Shown: in pieces, positions 10,009 to 21,581 of the stretch
Numbering within the stretch: position 1 is the first letter of the stretch
Layout: each line of letters begins with the position of its first letter
NCBI GenBank assembly: GCA_022843845.1
Contig: JALHMW010000016.1
Coordinates: forward strand, 32,376 to 96,375
Direction of reading: 5' to 3'
Length of the DNA stretch: 64,000 nt
From: Archangium sp.
GTDB lineage: Bacteria > Myxococcota > Myxococcia > Myxococcales > Myxococcaceae
Made by a program: the position numbers and the translations under genes
The notes under the pieces: generated by a model
Database searches by the model: none
Seen by the model: the letters and a program-made list of their open reading frames with translations, nothing else
Told to the model about the DNA's origin: nothing

Positions 10009-10737
10009 CTACTCGTCGCCCTTCTGCCCGATGAACTGATCGGCCTTCTCTTTGAAGAGCACGTTGAACGTCGTGAGCGAGCCGTAGCAGCGCGTGACGT
10101 ACTGCTGCATCTCGACCTTCTCGGTGTCGGTGAGCCTGGGGTGCGCGTTGATGCGCTGCTCCAGCGTGCGCAGGCGATCGCGCACCATCACCACCTTGTG
10201 GAACAGCGAGTCGATGGGCAGATCCTTCGACTGCAGCTCGGGGTTCGCGGGCACGAGCTTGACGGTGCCGCCTTCCCACTTCTGCGCGAGCGGCACCTCG
10301 ACGAGGCCCGAGGCCTCCAAAAACAGCTCCATCAGCTCCTGCCGCGTCATGGTGTCTCCTTCGAAGTCGAGCTCGGTGCTCGGGTCGATGCGATGAACGA
10401 GGGTGGGACCCATGGCGGTGGGCCGGGTCGAGCCGGTGCTCGAGCGCACCATGGGCGCGATCGACTTCAGCGCCCTGGGGCGTGACGACTGCGCGGCCGC
10501 TTCGTGGGCGATGCGCACGGCTTCTCCGCGGGCTGCGAAGACGTTGCAGATGGGCGCCGAGGGCGGAAACAACGCGCGCTGAGGCTGCACCCGGCACTCA
10601 CCGACCCAGCCCTTTTGAGCGTCGAGAGAGTGGGGCCGCCACAGCTTGCAGTTGCCGCACACCTTCTCGTGGGGCTCGAAGACGGGCGCAGGGGGCTGGT
10701 TCTCGGCATCGGACGACACGGCCTCTCGACTAGCCAA
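10009..10737 (-). CDS. Conserved-type hypothetical protein with N-terminal CxxC motif
   Basis: A protein of about 242 residues that I do not recognise. The N-terminal part has '[10 protein letters not shown]', then two more Cys in 'GECRVQP' and 'PICNVFAA', a four-Cys arrangement that could bind zinc or an iron-sulfur cluster. A Ser/Pro-rich linker follows, then a largely helical C-terminal half from about residue 130 ('[18 protein letters not shown]' suggests a coiled coil). The start is uncertain: TTG at 10737 gives the longest form, GTG at 10719 is an alternative; both retain the Cys motif. It ends 0 bp from the stop of the convergent ECF gene. Confidence 0.65.
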   Translation of the reverse strand: MASREAVSSDAENQPPAPVFEPHEKVCGNCKLWRPHSLDAQKGWVGECRVQPQRALFPPSAPICNVFAARGEAVRIAHEAAAQSSRPRALKSIAPMVRSSTGSTRPTAMGPTLVHRIDPSTELDFEGDTMTRQELMELFLEASGLVEVPLAQKWEGGTVKLVPANPELQSKDLPIDSLFHKVVMVRDRLRTLEQRINAHPRLTDTEKVEMQQYVTRCYGSLTTFNVLFKEKADQFIGQKGDE

Positions 10738-10832
10738 ACCCGCGCCGCGACGCCATGCTGGGTTGCCTTCGTCGAACGACCTCTGAACGGCGCTTGTCTT
10801 TCTCTGGCCCTTTCAGTAGTGGCCGCGCCGCT

Positions 10833-12968
<2,136 letters not shown>

Positions 12969-12995
12969 CCAGGCTTCTGAAGTTCAAGTCGAACG

Positions 12996-13028
12996 CAGCC
13001 GGTCGCTCCCTCGAGGAGTGGCCGGCTG
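12996..13028 (+). terminator. Terminator-like hairpin after fusA
   Basis: A 33-nt sequence folds into a 14-bp stem (arms CAGCCGGTCGCTCC and GGAGTGGCCGGCTG, two G-T wobbles) with a 5-nt loop CTCGA. It begins 27 bp after the fusA stop and is followed by a short T-containing stretch (TGTCGTTT). The strong GC stem and location support intrinsic termination, although the T tract is poor, as is common in GC-rich genomes. Confidence 0.65.
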
Positions 13029-13128
13029 TGTCGTTTGGCCTCACGACCGGAGGCCGCAGAATTAGCGCTTGCGGGCCCTGCACCCATCCGTACATTGCCG
13101 CCCTCGCATCAACGAAAGGGCGACTGCC

Positions 13129-14922
<1,794 letters not shown>

Positions 14923-14934
14923 ACCTTCTGGAGC

Positions 14935-15813
14935 ATGCGACCGCTCCTGCTGATCACGCTGACGGCCGCTGCCTGTGGTGGCGGTGGCACCAAGACGCTC
15001 GAGCTCACGCTGACGATGCCCGACGGCACCGTCACCAAGAAGACGCTCGGTGGTGACACCGGCTTCCTCTTCGACGGTCAGCAGCGGGCGACGGCGTCGT
15101 TCCCCGACATCGCGACCTGGAACAAGGACGTGCCGCTGGGGCTCTCGATGCGGGTGGCTCCGCTCCAAGCCGGTCGGTACGGCACCGGCGGCAGCCTGCA
15201 CCTGGGCGCCGACACCGTCGCGTCCGCGAAGTCGCTCTCGCTCGATCTCTCGGTCGAACGCGTGCGGTGGCAGAACGAAGGCGCGTACCCGTTCCGCGTC
15301 GAAGGAACCTTCACCGGCACCTCGACCGAGAACCACCGGCTCGAGGGGCGCTTCAGCACCACGACGCATGACTGCTCCGACACGGTGGCTGCCAACGCGG
15401 GCTCGTTCCTCTGCGGCCTGCCGTACGGCACGAAGAAGCAGTCGGAGCAGGTGTGGACCATCGACAGCTGGGTCACCGAGGGTGAGTGCCCCGACGCCAT
15501 CTTCAAGCGCTACGCCGGCGGCATGACGTACACGGTCCACCCACGCGAGGCGTCGGCCGGCGGGCAGAAATCGCTCCAGTGCGTGACGACGTACGCGAAC
15601 GGCTTCAAGTCGATCTGCGGCGCCAGCGAAGAGGGGTTTCAGGCCGACGGCTGCACCTGGGCCATCACCGCGTACTCGACGCCCGGCATCGCGTCGGTGG
15701 GCCCGCCTCGCATGGCGATCTTCGCCGGCACCACCGGCTCGTGCGCGCCGAAGCTCTGCACGATGTACCCCCGGGCGTTCGTGCACAAGTCAGGCGCCAC
15801 GGCGCAGGACTGA
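14935..15813 (+). CDS. Putative secreted lipoprotein
   Basis: A 292-residue protein with an N-terminal lipoprotein signal: hydrophobic 'LLLITLTAAAC' with Cys at 14 followed by a Gly-rich spacer 'GGGGT'. The mature part is beta-rich, with several Cys pairs (for example 'DCSDT', 'LCGLPYG', 'GECPDAI', 'QCVTTY', 'ICGAS', 'GCTWAI'), suggesting disulfides in the periplasm or on the surface. I do not recognise the family. It follows the acyl-CoA ligase by 12 bp. The last codons ('FVHKSGATAQD' then stop) occur again in degraded form twice in the downstream 180 bp. Confidence 0.75.
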   Translation: MRPLLLITLTAAACGGGGTKTLELTLTMPDGTVTKKTLGGDTGFLFDGQQRATASFPDIATWNKDVPLGLSMRVAPLQAGRYGTGGSLHLGADTVASAKSLSLDLSVERVRWQNEGAYPFRVEGTFTGTSTENHRLEGRFSTTTHDCSDTVAANAGSFLCGLPYGTKKQSEQVWTIDSWVTEGECPDAIFKRYAGGMTYTVHPREASAGGQKSLQCVTTYANGFKSICGASEEGFQADGCTWAITAYSTPGIASVGPPRMAIFAGTTGSCAPKLCTMYPRAFVHKSGATAQD

Positions 15814-15995
15814 GGTGCAGTTCGGCCGTAGCTGTTGTGCACGCTGTCGCCACTGGCGTTCGTGCACCAGTCAGGACGGCCCAGGACTGAGCGGAGCTTC
15901 GGACAGCGCGGAGACGACCGCGTCATCAGGGCCGAAGCTGTGTCTCCAATGACGTTCGTGCACACGAGAGACGCCACAGCCCAGGCCTGAGCGGA
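15775..15995. repeat. Three degenerate copies of the lipoprotein gene 3' end
   Basis: The motif GCGTTCGTGCAC at the end of the lipoprotein gene (from 15775) recurs at 15856 and, as ACGTTCGTGCAC, at 15952, each time followed about 20-25 bp later by CCCAGGMCTGAGCGG-like sequence (copy 1 reads GCAGGACTGAG). Spacings are 81 and 96 bp. In the gene's frame, copy 3 still reads 'TFVHTRDATAQA' plus stop, matching 'AFVHKSGATAQD' plus stop. The 200 bp between the lipoprotein and the TauE gene hold only these copies; no other gene was seen there. Confidence 0.7.
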
Positions 15996-16013
15996 CCCTC
16001 CGACGAGATCGCG

Positions 16014-16769
16014 TCAGCCCGGGGCGAACGTCTTCACGAAGAACGCCACCGTCATCACCCACCCGAGCACGACGACGAAGCGCTTCACCACCCGCGGGTC
16101 GAAGCGCAGCGCGAAGCGGGCCGCGACGTAGCCGCCGATCGTCGACGCCACCGCCATCGCGAGCGCCTTGGGCCACTCGACCAGCCCCGAGGCGATGAAC
16201 ACCACCGTCGCGGTCAGGTTGATGGCGAGCCCCAGCACCGACTTGACCCCGTTGAGCCGATGCAGATCGCGCCCGCCGCCCAGCAGCGTCAGCGCCGCGA
16301 GCATGAGCAACCCGATGCCGCCCCCGAGGTAGCCACCGTAGAGGCTGATGGGCACCTGCGCGGCCAGCACCACCCACCGCGGCGTCTCACCCAGGCTCGA
16401 GAGCCACGCGCGCAGCCGGTCGCCCACCGTGAACAAGACGGCCGCGAACAACACCAGGAACGGCACGATCGTCTCGAACGCGTCGCTCGGCGTCGCCAGG
16501 GCGAGCAGGGCTCCGGCGAGGCCGCCTCCGAGACTGACGAGGATGAGCGGGACGAGCGAGCCCCGCTCCTCGTTCATCACCGAGCGATAGCCCCACGCGC
16601 TCGCCACCGAGCCCGGCCACAGCGCCACGGTGCTCGTCGCGTTGGCGGCCAGCGGCGTCGTGCCGGTGAAGACGAGCGCCGGGAACGTCAGGAACGTGCC
16701 GCCACCCGCGATGGCATTGAGGCCGCCGGCGAGAAACGCCGCGCCGACGAGCAGGCACCACGTGAGCAC
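16014..16769 (-). CDS. TauE/SafE family sulfite-exporter-type permease
   Basis: A 251-residue integral membrane protein with about eight hydrophobic helices arranged as two related halves. The family marker 'GGLNAIAGGGTFLTFPAL' sits in the first helix pair, and the second half repeats it as 'GGYLGGGIGLLMLAALTLLG' (PF01925). Members export sulfite, sulfoacetate or other small organic anions; the substrate here cannot be told. The GTG at 16769 is preferred because it places the first helix at the N-terminus; an upstream start would add an unconvincing 21-residue extension overlapping the divergent phosphoesterase start region. No sulfur genes are adjacent. Confidence 0.87.
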   Translation of the reverse strand: MLTWCLLVGAAFLAGGLNAIAGGGTFLTFPALVFTGTTPLAANATSTVALWPGSVASAWGYRSVMNEERGSLVPLILVSLGGGLAGALLALATPSDAFETIVPFLVLFAAVLFTVGDRLRAWLSSLGETPRWVVLAAQVPISLYGGYLGGGIGLLMLAALTLLGGGRDLHRLNGVKSVLGLAINLTATVVFIASGLVEWPKALAMAVASTIGGYVAARFALRFDPRVVKRFVVVLGWVMTVAFFVKTFAPG

Positions 16770-16815
16770 GCGTGAAGACGTATCACGCGGCCGTCCGGTG
16801 CAGCACACTGCCGCC

Positions 16816-17850
16816 ATGCGCCACGTCGCCATCGGAGACCCCCAGGCGTCCTTCGAGACGTTCGTTCGAATCCTCGACGGCCACGGGCTGCTCGACGACG
16901 AGGGCGCGCTCGCGAGCGACGTGCACCTCGTGTCGATGGGCGACCACTTCGACTACGGCAGGCCGGAGCTGCGCGCGCAGGCGACGAAGGCAGGCTCGTC
17001 GATTCTCTCGTGGCTCGCCTCGCACCCGCCGGAGCAGGTCACCATTCTGCTCGGCAACCACGATCTCGCGCGCGTGTGCGAGCTCTTCCCCTTCAGCGAT
17101 CAGTCCTTCATCCTCGCGCACGCCGAGGCACGGGCGCTCTACGAGGCGAAGGCGCCGGCCGACGCGTTCCTGAAGAAGTACCCCAGCGTGCCTGACACCG
17201 AGTGCCTGGCCCGTGACTACTCGTGCTTCGCGGCCTCGCAGCGCGACCTGGTGACCGAGCTCCTTCGCAACGGGCGGCTGCGCCTGGCCGCTCACCACAA
17301 AGGACTGCTCCTCGTGCACGCAGGGGTGACGACCGAGGACTTCGCGCTGGCGGGCATCGACGCGCGCGACGCTGCCTCGGCGTGTGAGGGGCTCAACCGG
17401 TTCCTCGACGAGCGACTCGCTGCGTGGAGCGACGGCCCGCTGCAGCTCGCCCCACTCCACCAGACTGGAACCCCGTCGACCGGCGAAGGCCGCGGCGTGC
17501 TGTACCACCGCCCGTGCGACCCCTCGACGCAGCCGCCGTCACGCCTCGACGGACCGCCACGACGCCGCTTCGATCCACGAACGCTCCCGGCAGCGTTTCC
17601 TCAAGCCATCGGCCACATCAGAGACAGCAAATGCCGCGAGCTGATGCCGCACTGGAGCCCGCCGGGCGCGGCCGTCGATGGTCCGCTGCGCTCCCTCGTC
17701 GTCGAAGCAGACCGCGCGAGCTACGTGGTCGGCTGCCGCGCAGACGCGCGCCTCTTCTTCACCGACGCCGGCATGTCGCACGCGCACCCTGATCGCTACG
17801 AGCTGTTCGATCTCGACGCGCGCGCCCCGCTGCAGCGGCCCGACGAGTGA
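16816..17850 (+). CDS. Calcineurin-like metallophosphoesterase
   Basis: A 344-residue protein with the dimetal phosphoesterase motifs in order: 'AIGDPQ' (5-10, usually GDxH), 'GDHFDYG' (42-48, GDxxDRG) and 'GNHD' (80-83), then 'LLLVHAG' near 165, the usual GxxHG region. The Gln in place of His in the first motif resembles other bacterial serine/threonine phosphatase-like members. The substrate could be a phosphoprotein, nucleotide or RNA. It is divergent from the TauE gene, with start codons 46 bp apart, and convergent with the nuclease-like gene downstream (4 bp between stops). The C-terminal third is variable and may be substrate specific. Confidence 0.85.
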   Translation: MRHVAIGDPQASFETFVRILDGHGLLDDEGALASDVHLVSMGDHFDYGRPELRAQATKAGSSILSWLASHPPEQVTILLGNHDLARVCELFPFSDQSFILAHAEARALYEAKAPADAFLKKYPSVPDTECLARDYSCFAASQRDLVTELLRNGRLRLAAHHKGLLLVHAGVTTEDFALAGIDARDAASACEGLNRFLDERLAAWSDGPLQLAPLHQTGTPSTGEGRGVLYHRPCDPSTQPPSRLDGPPRRRFDPRTLPAAFPQAIGHIRDSKCRELMPHWSPPGAAVDGPLRSLVVEADRASYVVGCRADARLFFTDAGMSHAHPDRYELFDLDARAPLQRPDE

Positions 17851-17853
17851 GCA

Positions 17854-18777
17854 TCAGAGGTCGACGCGGGTGATCAACGGAACGTGATCGGACAAGCCGT
17901 GGAAGGGGCTCTTCCCATCGCCGAAGGCGCAGGTGTCCTGCATGTCGGCGAACTCGACCTTGTGGCCGAAGACGTGGTCGAGGTGCATGCGCAGCTTCAT
18001 GAAGCCTGCGGTCGAGAACGAGTTCGTCCGGCTCGGGTCGATCAGCTTCAGTGACTCCTGGGCGCCGGAGAGCTTCGCGTCGCCGGTCAGCAGCTTGTAC
18101 ACGGGCGTCGCCGGGGCCGAGTTGAAGTCGCCGACGATCAGGTACGGCTCGCTGCGCGCGACGTGCTGTGCGTACTCGGCCACCGCCTTCGCCTCGGTCA
18201 TCTGGTTCGCCCCGTGGCCCATCTTCGCCTTCTGGCTCCAGAACTCCTTCGCCCACGGCGTCGGCAGCGACAGGTGGGTGTTGAAGAAATGAAACGGCCG
18301 GCCCTTCTGGTCCTCGAGGTGCAGGTGGGCGGCGATGCGCGTCTGCTTCACGCGCTTGAGGCGCTCGGAGCCACGGTACGTGATGTCGAACGGCAAGTCG
18401 GAGTTGCCCTTGAGGACGTTCGTCGTCTGCTGGTTGACGAGCATCGCGAGGCCGGTCGTGTAGACCTTGAGCGGGCCGACCCCGTACACGTGCGCAGGGA
18501 AGTAGAACGCGCGGTACGGCATCGCCACGCCGCGGCGCTGGAGCGACGACTCGAGGTAGCGAAGAAACGCCTCGAGCTGCGTCTCGGTCGGGTGCCCTCC
18601 CCGGTGCGCGGCCGACGACCGAATCGACTTCGTCTCGACCTCTTGCAGCGCCACCACGTCAGCCAGTGGCGTCAGCCCCGCGATGGCGTCGGCGATGCCC
18701 TGCTTCGAGCTCGCCGTGCTCGCGAGGCCCTTGAGCGCGTGCCCGAAGTACCGAACGTTGTAGCTGACGATGCGCAT
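17854..18777 (-). CDS. Endonuclease/exonuclease/phosphatase family protein
   Basis: A 307-residue EEP-superfamily enzyme. The visible motifs are 'RIVSYNVRYFG' (2-12, first Asn), 'VALQEVE' (42-48, metal-binding Glu), 'VGDFNSAP' (about 218-225) and C-terminal 'GLSDHVPLI' (about 294-302). The set of N, E, D-x-N and S-D-H residues is complete, so it should be an active metal-dependent phosphodiesterase or phosphatase. No signal peptide is seen. It lies 14 bp downstream of tfuA on the same strand, so it is probably the last gene of the YcaO-TfuA transcript; a functional link is unproven. Confidence 0.88.
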   Translation of the reverse strand: MRIVSYNVRYFGHALKGLASTASSKQGIADAIAGLTPLADVVALQEVETKSIRSSAAHRGGHPTETQLEAFLRYLESSLQRRGVAMPYRAFYFPAHVYGVGPLKVYTTGLAMLVNQQTTNVLKGNSDLPFDITYRGSERLKRVKQTRIAAHLHLEDQKGRPFHFFNTHLSLPTPWAKEFWSQKAKMGHGANQMTEAKAVAEYAQHVARSEPYLIVGDFNSAPATPVYKLLTGDAKLSGAQESLKLIDPSRTNSFSTAGFMKLRMHLDHVFGHKVEFADMQDTCAFGDGKSPFHGLSDHVPLITRVDL

Positions 18778-18791
18778 GACGTTCTCTCAGT

Positions 18792-19811
18792 CTAACGCCG
18801 TGGCCAGCGACCGGTGAGTCTTGCCTCGAGCGCCAGCCCTTCGAACCACCCCGGCCCGTCGGGAACGAAGCGCTCTGGCGCCGACAACACCAGGGCCTCG
18901 AGGGCCGCCACCTCGGCGTCCGCGAGGGCGTCATCGACCGCGACGCCGCGTTGCCCGGGAGTGGACGAGGGCACTTCGACGGTGAGCCCCGCCGCCTTCG
19001 CGAACGAGGCGAGCAGCAACCGACGCAGGCCCTGCTTCGCCAGCGCATCGGCGTCGGGCAGCGCTTCAAGCGCGCGCATCGTCTCACCGTGCGCGTCCAT
19101 CAACCGTCGACGCCGAACGAACGAGCTGAACGCCACCACCCGCGCGGCTCGGGGAGGTCGGCGCGCCAACGTCGCGGCAGCCTGGAGCGCCTGCACGGCG
19201 TCTCGCGCCTTCTGATCGACCACGTTCGAGCGCAGCCACACCAGGACCTCCGCGCGTCGCGCCTCGGACCACTTCGGCGCCGCGTGCACGAGGGCTCGCC
19301 ACGTTCGCTGCTTGTAGAAGACGCCACGCGCACGCTCGACGAACGCCGAAGCCTCGCGCCTGGTGAGCACGCGTCGTCGAGCGGCCTCGGCGAGCGTGGC
19401 CTCGACGTTCACGAGCGGCACGGTGAGCGCCTGGTACTTCGAGTCGGCGTCGCCATGCAGCAACACCACGTCGGCGTCGTCGGTGCGGGCTCCCGAGACG
19501 TAGTCGCCGGCGATGCGTCCCACGGGCAACAGGCCTTCCCCGTGCAACTCGGCGGCACGCAGCGCGCCCATGCTGGAGGCGCCGATGACGTGCACGCCGC
19601 TCGCGAGGGCAGCGCGCAGCTCGTGGTGCCAGACCGACGGCACCGCCTCGAACACGCCGTCGATGAGGACGATCACCTTCGGGCGAGACGGCAGCACGCG
19701 GAAGACGTCACCTTGTCTCGCGGGCGGCAGGTAGCGGGCGCGCAGCGTCTTGCGCGCGGTCGCCAGCGGGAGCGTCGGCCCGAGGAACACCACCACGTCG
19801 CGCGCGCTCAT
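18792..19811 (-). CDS. TfuA-like protein, partner of YcaO
   Basis: A 339-residue TfuA-family protein (PF07812). The core has all the family hallmarks: 'FLGPTLP' (9-15), 'LPPARQGDV' (29-36), 'IDGVFEAVPSVWHHE' (50-64) and the signature 'GASSMGALRAAE' (77-88), then 'DADVVLLHGD'. TfuA proteins act with YcaO enzymes to put sulfur into peptide backbones, as in thioviridamide-type peptides and the thioglycine of methyl-coenzyme M reductase. The C-terminal 200 residues are extra helical sequence of unknown role. The ATG at 19811 follows the YcaO gene by 107 bp; the spacer is a degraded copy of the YcaO tail whose final codon overlaps this start (ATGA). Confidence 0.9.
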   Translation of the reverse strand: MSARDVVVFLGPTLPLATARKTLRARYLPPARQGDVFRVLPSRPKVIVLIDGVFEAVPSVWHHELRAALASGVHVIGASSMGALRAAELHGEGLLPVGRIAGDYVSGARTDDADVVLLHGDADSKYQALTVPLVNVEATLAEAARRRVLTRREASAFVERARGVFYKQRTWRALVHAAPKWSEARRAEVLVWLRSNVVDQKARDAVQALQAAATLARRPPRAARVVAFSSFVRRRRLMDAHGETMRALEALPDADALAKQGLRRLLLASFAKAAGLTVEVPSSTPGQRGVAVDDALADAEVAALEALVLSAPERFVPDGPGWFEGLALEARLTGRWPRR

Positions 19812-20010
19812 CGCAGCAGCTCCGATTCAGCGAGGCCGAGACCGATGGCCTCACCATGCACAGCAACGACGGTCGTGCCGCGCGACGACACCGGCGACGT
19901 CGGGTCGCGACGCGCGCTCATCGCAGCAGCTCCGATTCGTCGAGACCAAGACCGATGGCCTTCACCACGTGGAGTGGCTCGGCGGCGGTCGTGACGGCGA
20001 CGACGCGCGA
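19801..20010. repeat. Tandem duplication of the YcaO gene tail
   Basis: The 28 bp starting at 19801 (CGCGCGCTCATCGCAGCAGC and the next 8 bases) recur identically at 19911, and similarity continues with interruptions for roughly 90 bp, so the unit is about 110 bp. The right copy is the 3' end of the YcaO gene. The left copy, on the minus strand, still reads 'EAIGLGLAESELLR' plus stop, against 'KAIGLGLDESELLR' in YcaO. Both copies carry an ATGA stop/start overlap; only the left one starts tfuA. Confidence 0.85.
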
Positions 20011-20913
20011 CGACACCGCGCTGGGCCAGCCTTTCACCGGGCGAGCCGACGGGAGCGGCGACGGCGTCAGCCGCTCGAGCGCAGCGAGGAGCGAGGCGCC
20101 CTGCTCCCGCACGCCGGTCGCGACGTCATCACGCGCACCATGAATCTCGGTGAGCCGAGACTGGGCCGCTTCGAGAAGGGCCGCGGTGAGCGCCTCGTCG
20201 GGCGTTCGTCTGCACGCGTAGCCGGCCGTCAACGGAACCGACGACTCGTCACGATCGAAGAGCAGCACGCCAGCGAGCGGCAGGGGCTCCGTCACGAGCA
20301 GACACGGCACGACGGTGAAGCCGCGGGCGTCGAGCTGCCTCACCAGTCGAGGCGCCCACGACACCAGGGTGCGCGCGAGCACTCCTGGGGTCCACCCGCG
20401 AGGAATCGCCTGAGCCAGGGCGTGGCGTTCCCAGACCTCCAGCACCGCGTGCTCGAGCGCTCGGGCGTGCGTGTGATGGGCTCCATACCCATTGCTCGAC
20501 CAGGACGACGTCGAGGGCCCGAGCCAGGTCGTCCCTCTGGGCGGGCAGAACACGCGCTCGGCCGCGACCCAGACGTTCGCGCCATCAGAGAGCCGGGCTC
20601 CACGAATCCACGCGCGCCCCAGCCCGTCGTCGTCGAGCACCAGCCCGTCGAGCTCGTCACCTCGGGCAAACGTGAGCCGGGACAGCTCGGGCTGCTCGGC
20701 CGCGAGGAGCTCTGCCGCCTCTCCGAGCGCGCTCCACTGTGCCTCGACGCGAGTCATCCCCTTCCCCTGGGTCACCTGGAGGACGTGACCGGTCGGCCGC
20801 ACGGCGGCCATCACCTCGACGCCGCACCGGTCCATCGTGGTGACGCGCGCGAGCCGTGAGACGCCGAGCGCCGACATCAGGGCCTGCGATGGAGAAGAGG
20901 ACATCGAGGCCAT
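19918..20913 (-). CDS. YcaO-like ATP-dependent cyclodehydratase/thioamidation enzyme
   Basis: A 331-residue stand-alone YcaO. The ATP/Mg-binding sequence features are intact: 'QGKGMTRVEAQWSALGEAAE' (49-68), 'YGAHHTHARALEHAVLEVWE' (143-162) with the ExxER motif at 159-163, and 'LTAALLEAAQSR' (242-253). YcaO enzymes phosphorylate the peptide amide oxygen to form azolines, amidines or, with TfuA, thioamides. The neighbouring tfuA points to thioamidation. It is shorter than most YcaO proteins (about 400 residues) and lacks a fused E1-like or leader-binding domain. No precursor peptide gene is visible between it and the divergent lipoprotein gene. The substrate may be encoded elsewhere or be a housekeeping protein. 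Confidence 0.88.
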   Translation of the reverse strand: MASMSSSPSQALMSALGVSRLARVTTMDRCGVEVMAAVRPTGHVLQVTQGKGMTRVEAQWSALGEAAELLAAEQPELSRLTFARGDELDGLVLDDDGLGRAWIRGARLSDGANVWVAAERVFCPPRGTTWLGPSTSSWSSNGYGAHHTHARALEHAVLEVWERHALAQAIPRGWTPGVLARTLVSWAPRLVRQLDARGFTVVPCLLVTEPLPLAGVLLFDRDESSVPLTAGYACRRTPDEALTAALLEAAQSRLTEIHGARDDVATGVREQGASLLAALERLTPSPLPSARPVKGWPSAVSSRVVAVTTAAEPLHVVKAIGLGLDESELLR

Positions 20914-21017
20914 CGTGCCATGCGAGCGAAGGGGACACGCCCTCCTTCTCGACAGGACCTCACGAAGGCAGTGAGGTGGCCGCGGTGCTCACGACAGCGC
21001 AGCCCTCGAGGACTCTC

Positions 21018-21581
21018 GTGACGCAGCTCCTGCTCGTGGTGGCCGTGTCCTGCGGCAGAACCGAGCCACTCGTCGAGACCATCGCCCTCGTGCTCGACGC
21101 GGGGGGGGCTGATGCCGGGCGAGCTGACGCGGGCGCCACCGATGCAGGGCTCGTCGACGCAGGCGTCCCCACCTCGTGCGCCAACGCGCCCGGGCCGCAG
21201 ACCGCCCAACGGTGCGCGCAGAAGCTCCGCTTCCTGTCCGTCTCGCGCTCGATGCCGAGCTGCTTCGTCGACGTGCGCATGAACGTCGGCGACGAAGGCG
21301 TCCTGGAGTGGGATTGCGGGACGACGATGGGTCGCGCCGAAGTCCGGTTTCCCCGCGCGCGCTTCACGGGCGTGGTGAGTGGCGACCTCCTCGAGGTCTG
21401 CTTCGGCTCCCAGTTCGACTGGAGCGATGGCTGTCGTTGGACGTCGGCGCAGGCCCTTCGCGGCGCCCTGACGGCCGGCGCCACCCTTCGACTCACCTAT
21501 TCCGAGGCCCCACAGCCGGGGCAGCTCGGGTGCGTCGTTCCCTGCTCGGCGTCGGGCGAGGTGCTCAACCTTGGGCCCTGA
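21018..21581 (+). CDS. Putative lipoprotein with DAG-rich linker
   Basis: A 187-residue lipoprotein. The GTG at 21018 has a Shine-Dalgarno-like GAGGA 7 bp upstream and gives a short signal 'QLLLVVAVSC' with Cys at 11; a GTG at 20985 is an alternative. A low-complexity linker with repeated 'DAG' units follows (about residues 24-48), a hallmark of surface lipoproteins in this phylum, then a Cys-rich globular part ('SCANAP', 'RCAQ', 'SCFVDV', 'WDCGTT', 'VCFGS', 'GCRW', 'GCVVPC'). I do not recognise the domain. It is divergent from the YcaO gene. Confidence 0.72.
   Translation: MTQLLLVVAVSCGRTEPLVETIALVLDAGGADAGRADAGATDAGLVDAGVPTSCANAPGPQTAQRCAQKLRFLSVSRSMPSCFVDVRMNVGDEGVLEWDCGTTMGRAEVRFPRARFTGVVSGDLLEVCFGSQFDWSDGCRWTSAQALRGALTAGATLRLTYSEAPQPGQLGCVVPCSASGEVLNLGP

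Noticed and set aside
15486..15890. Separate small gene ending after the lipoprotein
   Set aside because: It is out of frame with the lipoprotein for most of its length and Arg-rich; its end merely picks up the degraded repeat copy.
18951..20859. Plus-strand open frames across the YcaO-TfuA genes, considered as a possible RiPP precursor region
   Set aside because: They are long Arg/His-rich antisense frames, not short leader-core peptides.
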